DNA of 64,000 nt from Phaeobacter italicus (lineage in GTDB: Bacteria; Pseudomonadota; Alphaproteobacteria; Rhodobacterales; Rhodobacteraceae). Each line of letters opens with the position of its first letter. Positions within the stretch are counted from its first letter, which is position 1. The notes beneath the pieces were generated by a model. That model saw nothing but the letters and a program-made list of their open reading frames with translations. It ran no database searches and was not told the origin of the DNA. Below are positions 1-8,742 of the stretch, piece after piece. The translations under genes and the position numbers were made by a program. Location of the stretch: positions 1 through 64,000 of the forward strand of contig NZ_CVRM01000035.1 of assembly GCF_001258055.1 (NCBI RefSeq). The letters are read 5' to 3'.

Positions 1-364
1 AATGCTCCTAACCTCGCGTCCGCGGGGTTTGCCTGTTTGTGAAGGCCAACAAGGGCAATCACCAGGACACGCAGCCTAATGGTCGAGCGCAGCACACAGC
101 CAGGGGCGGATAGGGGTGGGCGGGGGCGAAGGGCACAGTATTTCTTCATGCTTTGAGATCTTGCACGGCAATCTTCCTGAAGGGGGTGAAAAGGTTCAGC
201 GGGCTGTACCGTCCGTGGTTGGGTCGGCTACCTGATGCCGTTGGTTGAGGGACGATTGGTGGCATTTTAACCAGATTTTCACCGGCGGGCGCTGTTCGGA
301 AACCGACAGTTAACCCGGCGCTGGGATGCTCCAATATCTTGCAAATCAATCGCCGAGTCTCGCC
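1..364. other. upstream region without a supportable gene
   Basis: This stretch precedes the HlyD-like gene and should carry its promoter. I see no convincing coding sequence, tRNA or repeat. A short GC-rich hairpin with G-U pairing at about 12-27, followed by three T, could be the terminator of a gene left of the window, but it is weak. The base composition drops slightly around 170-330, as expected of a promoter region. I cannot place a -35/-10 pair with confidence. Confidence 0.4.
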
Positions 365-1663
365 ATGAAACTGAAGCGAACGATGCGGATTGCGACGGGC
401 CTTGCCTGTCTTGGTGCCGCGCTTACGGTTTTCATACCGCACTTAACAAGTTACATTTCGCGGGCCGCAGTGGTGAACGCGCCTATTATTTCCGTCAAGA
501 GCCCCTTTGACGGGGCCCTCACGTCTGACGCGCTCACACCTGCAACTCCTGTATTGCCGACTTCTACAATCGTGGAACTTCAAGCCTCTAGATCCAGCCG
601 GACCGAGCTTGCGCGATTGGAAGCCAGAAGCAGCATTCTGGCTCGGGAGGAGGTTTCGATAAGCACGGAAATTTCTACGCTGAGCCAACTGGATCAGCGA
701 CTGGTGGTCCGGATGGAGCGGGTGCAAACGCTGGCCCGGGAGGTTCTGGAAGCACAGCTGAGTGGTTTGCGCGGGGAGCTGGCAGCGGCCCGCGAGCGGC
801 AGGACAGGCTCGCGCGAGAGGCTCTGCGGTTTACGCAGCTTTCTGCCAATGGTTCGGTGCCGCAGGCGCAGGCTGAGACAGCGGTTTCGCTTGCGGCTGA
901 GGCAAACGGCGAGGTCATCCGCCTGACTGCTGCGGTCGAGGAAACCGTGCGGAGCATTGCCGGGATCCAGGATGGTATTCTTCCCGGCTTGGGCACAGAG
1001 GATGGCAGCTATGCCCGGCAGCGTCGGGATGAAGTCGCAATCCGTTTGGCTGATCTCAAGGGCCGTAAGGCCCGCATCGCGGCACAGCGCGTGGGCCTCC
1101 TTCAGGAGATCGAAGCGCTACGCGAGGAGGTCGGCAGGTTCGATCGGTTTGCCCCGCGGCTGCCGACAGGGGCTGTGGTCTGGTCGGCAACCCCGGCCAA
1201 GGGGGCCGTGATCGCTTCGGGTGATGAAGTGTTGCAGCTGCTCGACTGTTCGCGCCGGTTCGTCGAGGTTTTTGTGCATGAAACGGCGTTTGAGGCGATC
1301 CGGCCCGGAGACACGGCCCGGGTGCGCCTGCGGGGATCGGACGAGACCTTTCTCGCCACTGTCGAGGCGCTACGCGGGGCAGGCAGCCAGCGGGCCACCG
1401 GCCTGCTTGCGGCTGAGCCGGAAAATCTCACCGAAGGCAGCCTGTCGGTGATGCTGCGCCTTGCTCCGGCGGATGTTGGCATGGCTGGGGTGGCGCAGAA
1501 CTTCTGTGATGTCGGGCGCACTGCTGAGGTTCGTTTTGATCGCGAATTCGGTACCATGCTGACCGTTGCGGGCCATTGGTTTGAGGAACTGCTGCGGGGG
1601 ATTGCGCCGTCGCTCGTTGCGGGACACTCAAGGGACTGGTTCGGCGCGTCCGATGCAGGCTGA
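365..1663 (+). CDS. HlyD-family membrane fusion protein (BgsB-like)
   Basis: The 432-residue protein has a short cytoplasmic tail, one membrane helix near residues 9-28, a long Glu/Arg/Ala-rich coiled coil (about 70-260) and a C-terminal beta-rich part typical of the HlyD/periplasmic adaptor family. I chose ATG 365 because the basic MKLKRTMR start leads straight into the helix; an in-frame ATG at 326 would add 13 residues. Its last codons overlap the start of the glycan synthase at 1653 by 11 bp, so the two are translationally coupled. In Sinorhizobium the HlyD-like BgsB precedes the synthase BgsA in the same order and is needed for export of a mixed-linkage beta-glucan. By analogy this protein should span the periplasm and help export the polymer. 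The family call is firm; the substrate is inferred from the neighbour. Confidence 0.8.
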   Translation: MKLKRTMRIATGLACLGAALTVFIPHLTSYISRAAVVNAPIISVKSPFDGALTSDALTPATPVLPTSTIVELQASRSSRTELARLEARSSILAREEVSISTEISTLSQLDQRLVVRMERVQTLAREVLEAQLSGLRGELAAARERQDRLAREALRFTQLSANGSVPQAQAETAVSLAAEANGEVIRLTAAVEETVRSIAGIQDGILPGLGTEDGSYARQRRDEVAIRLADLKGRKARIAAQRVGLLQEIEALREEVGRFDRFAPRLPTGAVVWSATPAKGAVIASGDEVLQLLDCSRRFVEVFVHETAFEAIRPGDTARVRLRGSDETFLATVEALRGAGSQRATGLLAAEPENLTEGSLSVMLRLAPADVGMAGVAQNFCDVGRTAEVRFDREFGTMLTVAGHWFEELLRGIAPSLVAGHSRDWFGASDAG

Positions 1664-3863
1664 GTCCCTTGTACCGCTTCTTTTGGTTGCTGCGGCCATC
1701 CTGCTGTTCGGGAACCGTTGGCGCAACAATCCTGTGGCCGACCGGCTGGTCGTGGCAGGATTGGCCGTGGTTGTCCTGCGCTATCTGATATGGCGGCTGT
1801 TCGAAACGGTCCTGCCGGTCAATGTTCTCACTGTCACGGGTGTGTTTGTCTGGGGCGTCTTTGTGGTCGAGATTCTGGCCTGGCTCGATACTGCGGTGCT
1901 TTACGCCTACATGTTGCGCCGCACAAACCGTACCCCGGAAGCAGACAGGCACGAGACCCGGTTGCGCCACATGACCCCCAGTGAACTGCCCGAGGTTGAT
2001 ATTTTCATCGCGACCTACAACGAGCCTGCCGAAGTCCTCGAGAAGACAATTGTTGGCGCGACAGAGCTGGACTGGCCAAAAGCCAAGCTGAATGTCTGGG
2101 TTCTGGATGATGGTCGGCGAGACTGGTTGCAGCTGATGAGCAAACGCTTGGGGGCCGGCTATCTGACCCGCGCCGACAATGCCCATGCAAAGGCTGGCAA
2201 TATCAATGCCGCGGTTGCGCGCACGTCTGCCCCTTTTTTCCTCGTTCTTGATGCGGACTTTATTCCGCAACAGAATTTTCTCTACCGGGCAATGGGATTT
2301 TTCGAAGATCCTAAAATCGGTATCGTGCAGATCCCCCATAACTTCTTCAATCCTGACCCGATGCAGACCTCACTCAACATGAGCAAGGTTATGCCTGACG
2401 ATCAGCGCTTCTTTTTCGAGACAATCATGCCGGGGCGCGACGGGTATGATTGCGCCTTTTGTTGCGGCTCCAACGGGATTGTGCGGCGCAGTGCCTTGGA
2501 GGAGATCGGCAACAAGCTGCCATCGGGCTCCATCACCGAAGACATGCTCCTGACGCTGGCGCTCAAGCGGAAAGGCTATGTGACGCGTTATCTGGATGAG
2601 CGTCTGGCGTTCGGCCTGGCACCAGAGAACATCAATGCGTTCTTCATCCAGCGGGCCCGATGGGCGCGGGGCGCAATCCAAATCATGTTTCTTCGCGAGG
2701 GACCGTTCGGGGGCCCCGGCCTCAAGTGGTACGAGCGCTTGTTCTTCCTGCCGTTCCACTGGATCACCCAGTCGCTTGGCCAGACGATCGCGATGGTGAC
2801 ACCTGCCATTTTCATGCTCACGGGTGTGCCGCCGCTGGTCAATGCATCCTTTGACACGGTGATGTCCTACCAATTTCCGGCAATTGTTGCAGCCATTGCC
2901 GCTGTGCAGCACTTCGCGCCGGGAAAATACCATCCGCTGGCAACCATGGCACATGGCGTTCTGCAAGCCTTCCGGCTGCTGCCTGTGGTGCTTGCCACCT
3001 TGCTGAAACCGCACGGTCACGCGTTCAAGGTCACCCCCAAAGGCGGTGAGGGAACAGAGATCCAAGACACGGCAACGGTTGCAATCTGCCTTTTTCTTTG
3101 CGGCTTGATGGCTATCGGCCTTGCCATGAACTCAAGCTACAATTTCCAGATCATCGCTTCCAGCCACCTGATGCCAGTTGTTGCGTTCTGGTCTGTGGTC
3201 AACATGATTGTGTTGCTCTTGGTGGCAAAGATCGCCATCACGCCGCCGCTTCTTCGCAGCGAAGAGCGGTTTGAGCTGCATGAGCCGGTCATGCTCCATA
3301 CGGGCGAGGGAAAGGTCAAAGGTGCAAGCCACGATATGTCCCTGAACGGCATACAGGTAGAGGTGCCTGCGGATTGGTCCTGTCTGCCCAAAAGCGGCGG
3401 TTGGATTGGTGTTGAAATTGCGCGGGTGGGTATCGTTCCGGCACGGCTGCGCCGGGTCTTTAACCAAGACGAACACAGCCTTCGCGCGGGGCTGTCCTTT
3501 GCCTTACCTGCGGCCGGTGAACTGGCCGAGCACAGCGATGAACACAGCCCCGATAGCCCGGAAGAGGCCCACAGCGCAGCACAGCTAAGGCGCCGCTTGA
3601 TCCACAAGCTGTTTACCACGGACCGGATGCGCAAATTCGATGATCCACACGACTGGAGACTGGGGATCAGGATGCTGAAAAGCATTGTCAGCTCGGAACA
3701 GGCCGGCGCCGCGATAAAACTTACCAGCGAAGATGATGCCCACCCGGTGGTGCCCGCTTGGTTATGTGATCTTCAGTCACAAGCCGAAGCAACATTGGAT
3801 AGCGAATGGCAAGGGTTGCTTCATGAGCGGACAGAGCCCGAAAAAGACAGTTCCGCGGCCTAG
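1653..3863 (+). CDS. BcsA-like processive beta-glycan synthase with PilZ domain
   Basis: This 736-residue inner-membrane family 2 glycosyltransferase has two N-terminal membrane helices, a cytoplasmic GT domain, further helices and a C-terminal PilZ domain. The processive-synthase motifs are all visible: DDG at 152-154, DAD at 200-202, TED at 295-297 and QRARW at 333-337. The PilZ c-di-GMP signature is also intact, with RSEER at 535-539 and DMSLNG at 561-566. The protein should polymerise a UDP-sugar, probably UDP-glucose, and push the chain through its own channel when c-di-GMP is bound. ATG 1653 is chosen because it lies inside the end of the HlyD-like gene and opens directly into a membrane segment. 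No bcsB, bcsZ or bcsC is adjacent, so classical cellulose is less likely than a BgsA- or curdlan-type beta-glucan. The product is not proven. Confidence 0.88.
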   Translation: MQAESLVPLLLVAAAILLFGNRWRNNPVADRLVVAGLAVVVLRYLIWRLFETVLPVNVLTVTGVFVWGVFVVEILAWLDTAVLYAYMLRRTNRTPEADRHETRLRHMTPSELPEVDIFIATYNEPAEVLEKTIVGATELDWPKAKLNVWVLDDGRRDWLQLMSKRLGAGYLTRADNAHAKAGNINAAVARTSAPFFLVLDADFIPQQNFLYRAMGFFEDPKIGIVQIPHNFFNPDPMQTSLNMSKVMPDDQRFFFETIMPGRDGYDCAFCCGSNGIVRRSALEEIGNKLPSGSITEDMLLTLALKRKGYVTRYLDERLAFGLAPENINAFFIQRARWARGAIQIMFLREGPFGGPGLKWYERLFFLPFHWITQSLGQTIAMVTPAIFMLTGVPPLVNASFDTVMSYQFPAIVAAIAAVQHFAPGKYHPLATMAHGVLQAFRLLPVVLATLLKPHGHAFKVTPKGGEGTEIQDTATVAICLFLCGLMAIGLAMNSSYNFQIIASSHLMPVVAFWSVVNMIVLLLVAKIAITPPLLRSEERFELHEPVMLHTGEGKVKGASHDMSLNGIQVEVPADWSCLPKSGGWIGVEIARVGIVPARLRRVFNQDEHSLRAGLSFALPAAGELAEHSDEHSPDSPEEAHSAAQLRRRLIHKLFTTDRMRKFDDPHDWRLGIRMLKSIVSSEQAGAAIKLTSEDDAHPVVPAWLCDLQSQAEATLDSEWQGLLHERTEPEKDSSAA

Positions 3864-4039
3864 ACGAATTCATTGGCAGGTGTGCCGCCATCACCTTTTG
3901 GGGGCCGGGGGGACATGTGCGGACAGAACATTTGCCACTGCGCTTTTATATTTTTCTGCCAGCCGGTTAGGCGAGGTGTCAGCTGTGTTGTCCGAACAGG
4001 GGGCACTGGCCTGATCTGGTGTTTGCTGTTCTGGGATGG

Positions 4040-4882
4040 CTAGTCCGATGCCTCATGTGCGGCAAAGGCATCGGCATAGTCGCAATGCCAGCGTGAGAGC
4101 GCCGGGCGGTTGTTGATAATGTCGCCCAGGGCCCATTCAACACGTTTACGGTCGCGCTCTTCGGACACGTCGTTGTCCGGACAGAGAATATAGAAATCCC
4201 CGTTCGACATGCGCATCATCAGGTAGCCGATTGCCTCTTCGCTCGTCCAGGCAGAGCTGGGTTTTTCCGGCATGAACTTCTCTATCATGCCAGTATAGGT
4301 GAACCCTGGAACGAACAGATGGGCGGAGATTTTCGCCTCGGCCTGGCGCAGATCATGTGCCAGCATTTCTGTCATCACCTTCACGGCGGCTTTGCTGGTG
4401 TTGTAGGCGGGGTTTCCGGGCGGTGTGGTGATGCCCTGTTTCGACCCCGTGTTGATGACCACGGCGGGACGCGCAGCTTTGATCATGCGTGGCAGGAAAG
4501 CGTGCACACCATTTATGACCCCAAAGAGGTTGACCTCTAACAGGTTGCGCCAATTCTCCATTTTCTCCCAGCTGCCGGTTGGCAGTGCGATACCGGCATT
4601 GTTCATCAGGACGGCCACCTCTCCGAGGGCAAAGACCTGATCCGCCAAGGCGGTCATCGCGTCGGCGTCAGAGACATCCGTGGCAATGGCCTGAACGATC
4701 GTGTCGGTGCCTGCCAGATCGCGCAGTTCCGCCTCGGCTTGGTCCAAAGCCTCACCCGCCAGATCGACAAGCACAACTCCAAGACCGTCTTGCAGAAATC
4801 GCTGGGCTGCGGCCTTGCCGACGCCGCTTGCAGCCCCGGTCACGACGGCCAGGCCGCCTGTTTCGATTGCTTCGCTGTACAT
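4040..4882 (-). CDS. SDR-family NAD(P)-dependent oxidoreductase
   Basis: A 280-residue classical short-chain dehydrogenase. It shows the cofactor motif TGAASGVG near residue 15, the structural NNAG motif, a catalytic Ser in VINTGSKQG and the catalytic YNTSK pair. It should interconvert an alcohol and a ketone or aldehyde in the cytoplasm with NAD(H) or NADP(H). The C-terminal 60 residues are longer than in a minimal SDR. It lies 37 bp after another SDR on the same strand, and both are divergent from an AraC regulator, so the two probably form one operon controlled by that regulator. The substrate cannot be deduced. Confidence 0.85.
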   Translation of the reverse strand: MYSEAIETGGLAVVTGAASGVGKAAAQRFLQDGLGVVLVDLAGEALDQAEAELRDLAGTDTIVQAIATDVSDADAMTALADQVFALGEVAVLMNNAGIALPTGSWEKMENWRNLLEVNLFGVINGVHAFLPRMIKAARPAVVINTGSKQGITTPPGNPAYNTSKAAVKVMTEMLAHDLRQAEAKISAHLFVPGFTYTGMIEKFMPEKPSSAWTSEEAIGYLMMRMSNGDFYILCPDNDVSEERDRKRVEWALGDIINNRPALSRWHCDYADAFAAHEASD

Positions 4883-4919
4883 GGATCATCCCCTGTTTCT
4901 ATGAAGTGTTTGGCAATCT

Positions 4920-5732
4920 TCAGGGCGCCATCATTTGCTTGATACCACCGATAAAGGTTTCGTCATCTTGGTGTTTGCGCGCATCGAGCAGCTCTTCTGC
5001 ATCAGGTCCCGCGCGAAATCGCAGGCGGCTTCCGGTTTCGTTGGCGGCATCCCAAATGACCTGCGCAACGGTTTCAGGTGCAGAAGGGTTCGCCGCCAGC
5101 TTACCAAACAGGCGCCCCATCGCTTCTGCCATCTGTGCGTAGTCGGGCAGGTTTTCATCCATGGCGAAATCGAATGAACTGCCCCCGAAGTTGGTTCTTA
5201 TCATGCCCGGCTGGACAATCCGGACCCGAATGCCAAGGGGCTCCAGCTCGTAGTGGAGCGCCTCCGAAAGCCCTTCAACTGCAAATTTGGTGCCGTGATA
5301 AAGCGCGCCAAGTGGAAAGGTGATCTGTCCGCCAATGGACGAGACATTGATGATCGTGCCTGACCGGTTCTGCCGGAAATGGGGCAGAACGGCCTTGGTC
5401 ACTTCCATCACCCCAAGTACATTGGTGTCAAACTGACGCCGGATCCGCTCCATTGAAAAGGCCTCCAGCGCCCCATAGGCGCCATAGCCTGCATTGTTCA
5501 GCACAACATCAATCTGTCCGAACCGTTCGATGCCTTCGGCTACGGCGGTCGCAATAGAGCCAGCGTCGGTCACATCCAGTCGGGCCAGATGCAGGTTTTC
5601 CAACGCGCCAAACTCGGGGCTGTTTTCGGGGGTGCGCATCGTGGCGATGACATTCCAACCCTTTGCCTGAAAATGCCGGGCCGTCGCCGCGCCAATGCCT
5701 GACGAAGCCCCGGTAATAAGCATGGTTTTCAT
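4920..5732 (-). CDS. SDR-family oxidoreductase
   Basis: A 270-residue short-chain dehydrogenase with TGASSGIG at residues 7-14, NNAGYG, INVSSIGG (catalytic Ser) and YHGTK (catalytic Tyr/Lys). It belongs to the group often annotated as retinol- or 17-beta-hydroxysteroid-dehydrogenase-like SDRs, whose natural substrates in bacteria are mostly unknown. A good GGGAG ribosome site lies in front of ATG 5732. It is the first gene of a two-gene leftward operon with the SDR at 4040-4882 and is divergent from the AraC gene at 5894. The 161-bp shared promoter suggests that the AraC protein regulates it. Confidence 0.87.
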   Translation of the reverse strand: MKTMLITGASSGIGAATARHFQAKGWNVIATMRTPENSPEFGALENLHLARLDVTDAGSIATAVAEGIERFGQIDVVLNNAGYGAYGALEAFSMERIRRQFDTNVLGVMEVTKAVLPHFRQNRSGTIINVSSIGGQITFPLGALYHGTKFAVEGLSEALHYELEPLGIRVRIVQPGMIRTNFGGSSFDFAMDENLPDYAQMAEAMGRLFGKLAANPSAPETVAQVIWDAANETGSRLRFRAGPDAEELLDARKHQDDETFIGGIKQMMAP

Positions 5733-5893
5733 ATCTCAACTCCCTCACGTTCTGTTCACACGATACTCACCAAGGCGGGATGTATCTTTCGGTATTCTCC
5801 AGTTTTCTTGCACAATCCTCCGCAATCTGAAGTTTTGGGTAAGTGCTTGCCTTGGTTGCGTGCTACGGATGGGGCGACCAATAGGAGGCATTC

Positions 5894-6784
5894 ATGGGAG
5901 CTCAGGCGTTGTTGGACTATGTTTTGGCGCGGCTTGATCGCTCAGGCGTCACTGAAGGTGTGCTGAGATGTGAAGATGGCGGGGCGGTGTTTCTCATCCA
6001 TCCGACGACCACCCAACATGACGCAAACGTCTACCGTCCGTTGTTGTGCGCGGTCCTGCAAGGTGCGAAAGAAGTTGGGACCAGTACCAGAACTCTCACC
6101 GTGCGGGCCGGGCAGTCTTTGATCGTCAGCAATGCGCTGCCCGTTGTTTCCAGGATCACTGAGGCCACGCCCGATCATCCCTATGTCGCGCTTGTCTTTC
6201 CGCTGGATCTGGATGTCCTTCGCGCCCTGGCTCCGGGTGTGCCCCAGTCATCTGCCAACCATGGGTCAGATCCGTTTTCAATTTGCCTCACACCCACTGA
6301 TGACGATCTGGAGGCGGCCTTGCTCCGATATTTTTGCCAGTGCAAAACCGAAGAGGAACGGCACATGCTGGCGCCGATCACGGCGCGAGAAATTCACGCC
6401 CGGCTGTTGATCGGGCAACATGGCGGCACGCTCCAAAAACTTTTGTGGCACGAAAACACGGCCAGCCGGATCTTCGTGGCAACAAGTGAGATCCGGTCAG
6501 ACCTGGGCAAACCCCTTGTCGTGAGAGAGCTCGCCGCTCGCGTGGGTATGAGCAGCTCGGCCTTTTTTGAACAGTTCAAAGCAGTTACCGGCAACTCTCC
6601 GCTGCAATACCAGAAAGACCTGCGCCTGCTTCATGCCCGTAATGAACTTCGAACCACCGGCGCAAAAGTCTCTGAGATAGCCTATGGGGTCGGATACCAG
6701 AGCCCGGCTCAGTTCTCGAGAGAATATGCCCGCAAATTCGGCTGCTCACCAAGACAGGACCGGACTGCTGAAGTCGTCCAATAA
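5894..6784 (+). CDS. AraC-family transcriptional regulator
   Basis: A 296-residue regulator. Residues about 1-170 match the AraC_N cupin-like ligand-binding domain (HPTTTQHDANVYRPLLC region). Residues about 190-290 form the double helix-turn-helix, with VRELAARVGMSSSAFFEQFK as the first helix pair and the characteristic IAYGVGYQSPAQFSREYARKFGCSP second motif. A GGAGG site lies 5-9 bp before ATG 5894. It should bind the divergent promoter between 5733 and 5893 and control the two SDR genes, possibly also the MFS gene downstream. This arrangement of an AraC_N regulator next to an SDR is common in proteobacteria. The inducer is unknown. Confidence 0.9.
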   Translation: MGAQALLDYVLARLDRSGVTEGVLRCEDGGAVFLIHPTTTQHDANVYRPLLCAVLQGAKEVGTSTRTLTVRAGQSLIVSNALPVVSRITEATPDHPYVALVFPLDLDVLRALAPGVPQSSANHGSDPFSICLTPTDDDLEAALLRYFCQCKTEEERHMLAPITAREIHARLLIGQHGGTLQKLLWHENTASRIFVATSEIRSDLGKPLVVRELAARVGMSSSAFFEQFKAVTGNSPLQYQKDLRLLHARNELRTTGAKVSEIAYGVGYQSPAQFSREYARKFGCSPRQDRTAEVVQ

Positions 6785-6794
6785 GACCAAAGAA

Positions 6795-6813
6795 GCTCAC
6801 CTGAAAGGTGAGC
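6795..6813. terminator. 8-bp perfect hairpin after the AraC gene
   Basis: GCTCACCT and AGGTGAGC pair perfectly around a GAA loop, 11 bp after the AraC stop codon. No T tract follows, so it is either a weak terminator or an attenuator between the regulator and the MFS gene. Confidence 0.4.
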
Positions 6814-6893
6814 GTTCCACAAATCCATCCCTGTTAGCTTGCCGCACCTGCTGGGCCATGCCACGATGTATCAAGTTGCAAAAGGGTTGAATA

Positions 6894-8111
6894 TTGGCGG
6901 CACCTCTTCTTATCAGAAACCGGAATTACCGCCTTCTCTTGGGGGCTGGTACCTTGAGCAATCTTGGCGATGGACTTGTTGTCCTCGCATTGCCCTGGCT
7001 GGCGACACTGATGTCGCAAAATCCAATGGCCATTGGTGCGGTAGCGGCGGCAAGTCGGCTGCCGTGGCTGCTTTTTGCGATTCCGGCGGGCGTCATTATC
7101 GACAATGCTGAACACAACAAGCTGATTGCCAGAGCCGACCTCTTGCGCGCTGCTATCGCGCTGGCGATCCTTATGCTGGCCGTGAACCAGCCAGCGGAGG
7201 GCGCAGTGTGGGTGCTGGCGGGGTTAGCTTTTGTTTTGGGCTCAGCGGAAGTGCTGAGAGACAATGCCGCTCAGACAATGCTTCCGTCCATTGTCGACTC
7301 GAAAGACCTGGAGGCGGCCAATGGGCAACTCTGGAGCAGTGAACAACTGACAAATCAGTTCATCGGGCCACCACTGGCTGGTGCGCTGATCGCTGCGGGC
7401 ATCGGCATCCCCTTCGGTGTTGACGCGGCCCTTCTGGTTTTGTCCGCCGGGTTTGTTTGGATGATCACACTCGCGCCAAGGGCGCAGACGAAGACGCGTT
7501 TTCGCCAAGCTCTCGTGGAAGGGGTCGCCTTCATGCGAGCCGATACCTTGCTGCTGCGGCTTGCCGTCGTTTTGGGGATCGCCAACTTTATCGCGACGGC
7601 GACGATCACAGTTCAGGTTCTATTTGCGCAGGATGTGCTGGCGATGTCCGCCTATGCCTACGGGCTCGTTCTGTCTGTCGCGGCACTTGGGGCCGTTACG
7701 GGAAGCCTTCTTGCCCCAAAGCTCGTCGGTTTTTTCGGAACACAAAGATGCCTGTATCTGTCAATTGCGACTTGGGGGGGTGGCTATCTATCTATCGGAC
7801 TGAGCCAGTCTGCCTATGCCATGGCAACCGCGCTGTTTTTTGTGATGGCCGCAGCAATGCTGTGGAATGTCATCACGGTATCGTGGCGGCAAAGGCGTAT
7901 TCAGTCTGCGCTGCTTGGGCGGGTCAACAGCATTTACCGTTTCTTCGGCTGGGGCTCGATGCCATTGGGGGCCATGACCGGCGGGCTACTGGTCTCAGTT
8001 CTGGAGCAGGAACTCGGTCGGGAATTCGCCTTGCGCGCCACATTTATCTGTGCCGGAGCGGCATGTGCGTTTTTGCTCGGATATGCGATGGCGAGACTCC
8101 GTTTGGAATAG
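6894..8111 (+). CDS. MFS transporter (EntS-like)
   Basis: A 405-residue inner-membrane protein with about 12 hydrophobic helices. It resembles the MFS_3/enterobactin-exporter EntS group (start MAAPLLIRNRNYRLLLGAG, then a loop 2-3 region with DNAEHNKLIARADLLRA). It is probably an exporter of a small amphiphilic compound. The start is taken as TTG 6894: an AAAGGG site lies 7 bp upstream, the translated N-terminus fits the family, and no ATG precedes the first helix. It follows the AraC gene on the same strand after 109 bp, which includes a hairpin, so co-transcription is possible but not certain. Confidence 0.82.
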   Translation: MAAPLLIRNRNYRLLLGAGTLSNLGDGLVVLALPWLATLMSQNPMAIGAVAAASRLPWLLFAIPAGVIIDNAEHNKLIARADLLRAAIALAILMLAVNQPAEGAVWVLAGLAFVLGSAEVLRDNAAQTMLPSIVDSKDLEAANGQLWSSEQLTNQFIGPPLAGALIAAGIGIPFGVDAALLVLSAGFVWMITLAPRAQTKTRFRQALVEGVAFMRADTLLLRLAVVLGIANFIATATITVQVLFAQDVLAMSAYAYGLVLSVAALGAVTGSLLAPKLVGFFGTQRCLYLSIATWGGGYLSIGLSQSAYAMATALFFVMAAAMLWNVITVSWRQRRIQSALLGRVNSIYRFFGWGSMPLGAMTGGLLVSVLEQELGREFALRATFICAGAACAFLLGYAMARLRLE

Positions 8112-8253
8112 TCCAGCGGACTTCGCTCTTCACCAATCCTAAGGCCGCACGGTCGAAATCAGCGTGCACGAGGTGGCCTCCTGCCGCACGCCGGCAGGGT
8201 GATGTCCCTGTTCAGGTCATCGGGTGGGCGGGCCTGAGAGTGTCGATGGCGTG

Positions 8254-8277
8254 AAAAGACCGCCCAAAGGCGGTCTT
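8254..8277 (-). terminator. rho-independent terminator of the leftward RidA operon
   Basis: AAGACCGCC and GGCGGTCTT form a perfect 9-bp stem around CAAA (8256-8277). On the minus strand the stem is followed by TTTT. It sits about 105 bp beyond the RidA stop and ends the leftward flavoenzyme operon. The rest of the 8112-8382 gap holds no gene that I can support. Confidence 0.75.
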
Positions 8278-8382
8278 GGCACTGTTGGAAGGGGCGACCG
8301 GTGGGGGCTGTCGGGGGGTGGTCCGCGCATGAAACCTGCGGGAGCCCCGATGTGGTCGCCCCCGTTTATCGGCAGGGCGGCC

Positions 8383-8730
8383 TCAGGCGTCGCAGGCTGC
8401 GGTAACCAGCATTTCCACCTTCAGCACCTCGCGGGCGAGCTTGGATTCGCCGCAGGCACGGGCAGGGGCGTGGCCTTCGGGCACCCAGGCATCCCAAACG
8501 GCATTCATCTCGTCGAAATCCGCCATATCCGCGAGCCAGATCTCACAGCGCAGAATGCGGGTCTTGTCGCTGCCTGCCTTTTCCAGAAGGTCCTCGATCT
8601 TGGCGAGGATCTCGCGGGTCTGCTCGGCGACGGTTGCCGCCTGCGAGGTCTGGCCGCAGAGGTAGGCGGTGCCATTGTGTTTGACGATGCGGCTCATGCG
8701 TTGGCCGGTTTCGATGCGGGTGATGCTCAT
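8383..8730 (-). CDS. RidA family protein
   Basis: A 115-residue member of the YjgF/YER057c/UK114 family. Visible features are the N-terminal ITRIETGQRMSRIVKHNG region, AYLCGQTS and the C-terminal CGESKLAREVLKVEMLVTA containing the family's conserved strand. Canonical RidA carries an Arg that binds the carboxylate of 2-iminoacids; here the corresponding loop reads HAPARACGESKL, so that Arg (APAR) appears to be kept. The likely role is hydrolysis of reactive imines released by an amine or amino-acid oxidase. It lies 12 bp after the flavoprotein gene at 8743-9858, with an AGGAG site, and is the last gene of that operon. This context strongly supports imine detoxification. Confidence 0.88.
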   Translation of the reverse strand: MSITRIETGQRMSRIVKHNGTAYLCGQTSQAATVAEQTREILAKIEDLLEKAGSDKTRILRCEIWLADMADFDEMNAVWDAWVPEGHAPARACGESKLAREVLKVEMLVTAACDA

Positions 8731-8742
8731 GTGAGGCTCCTG

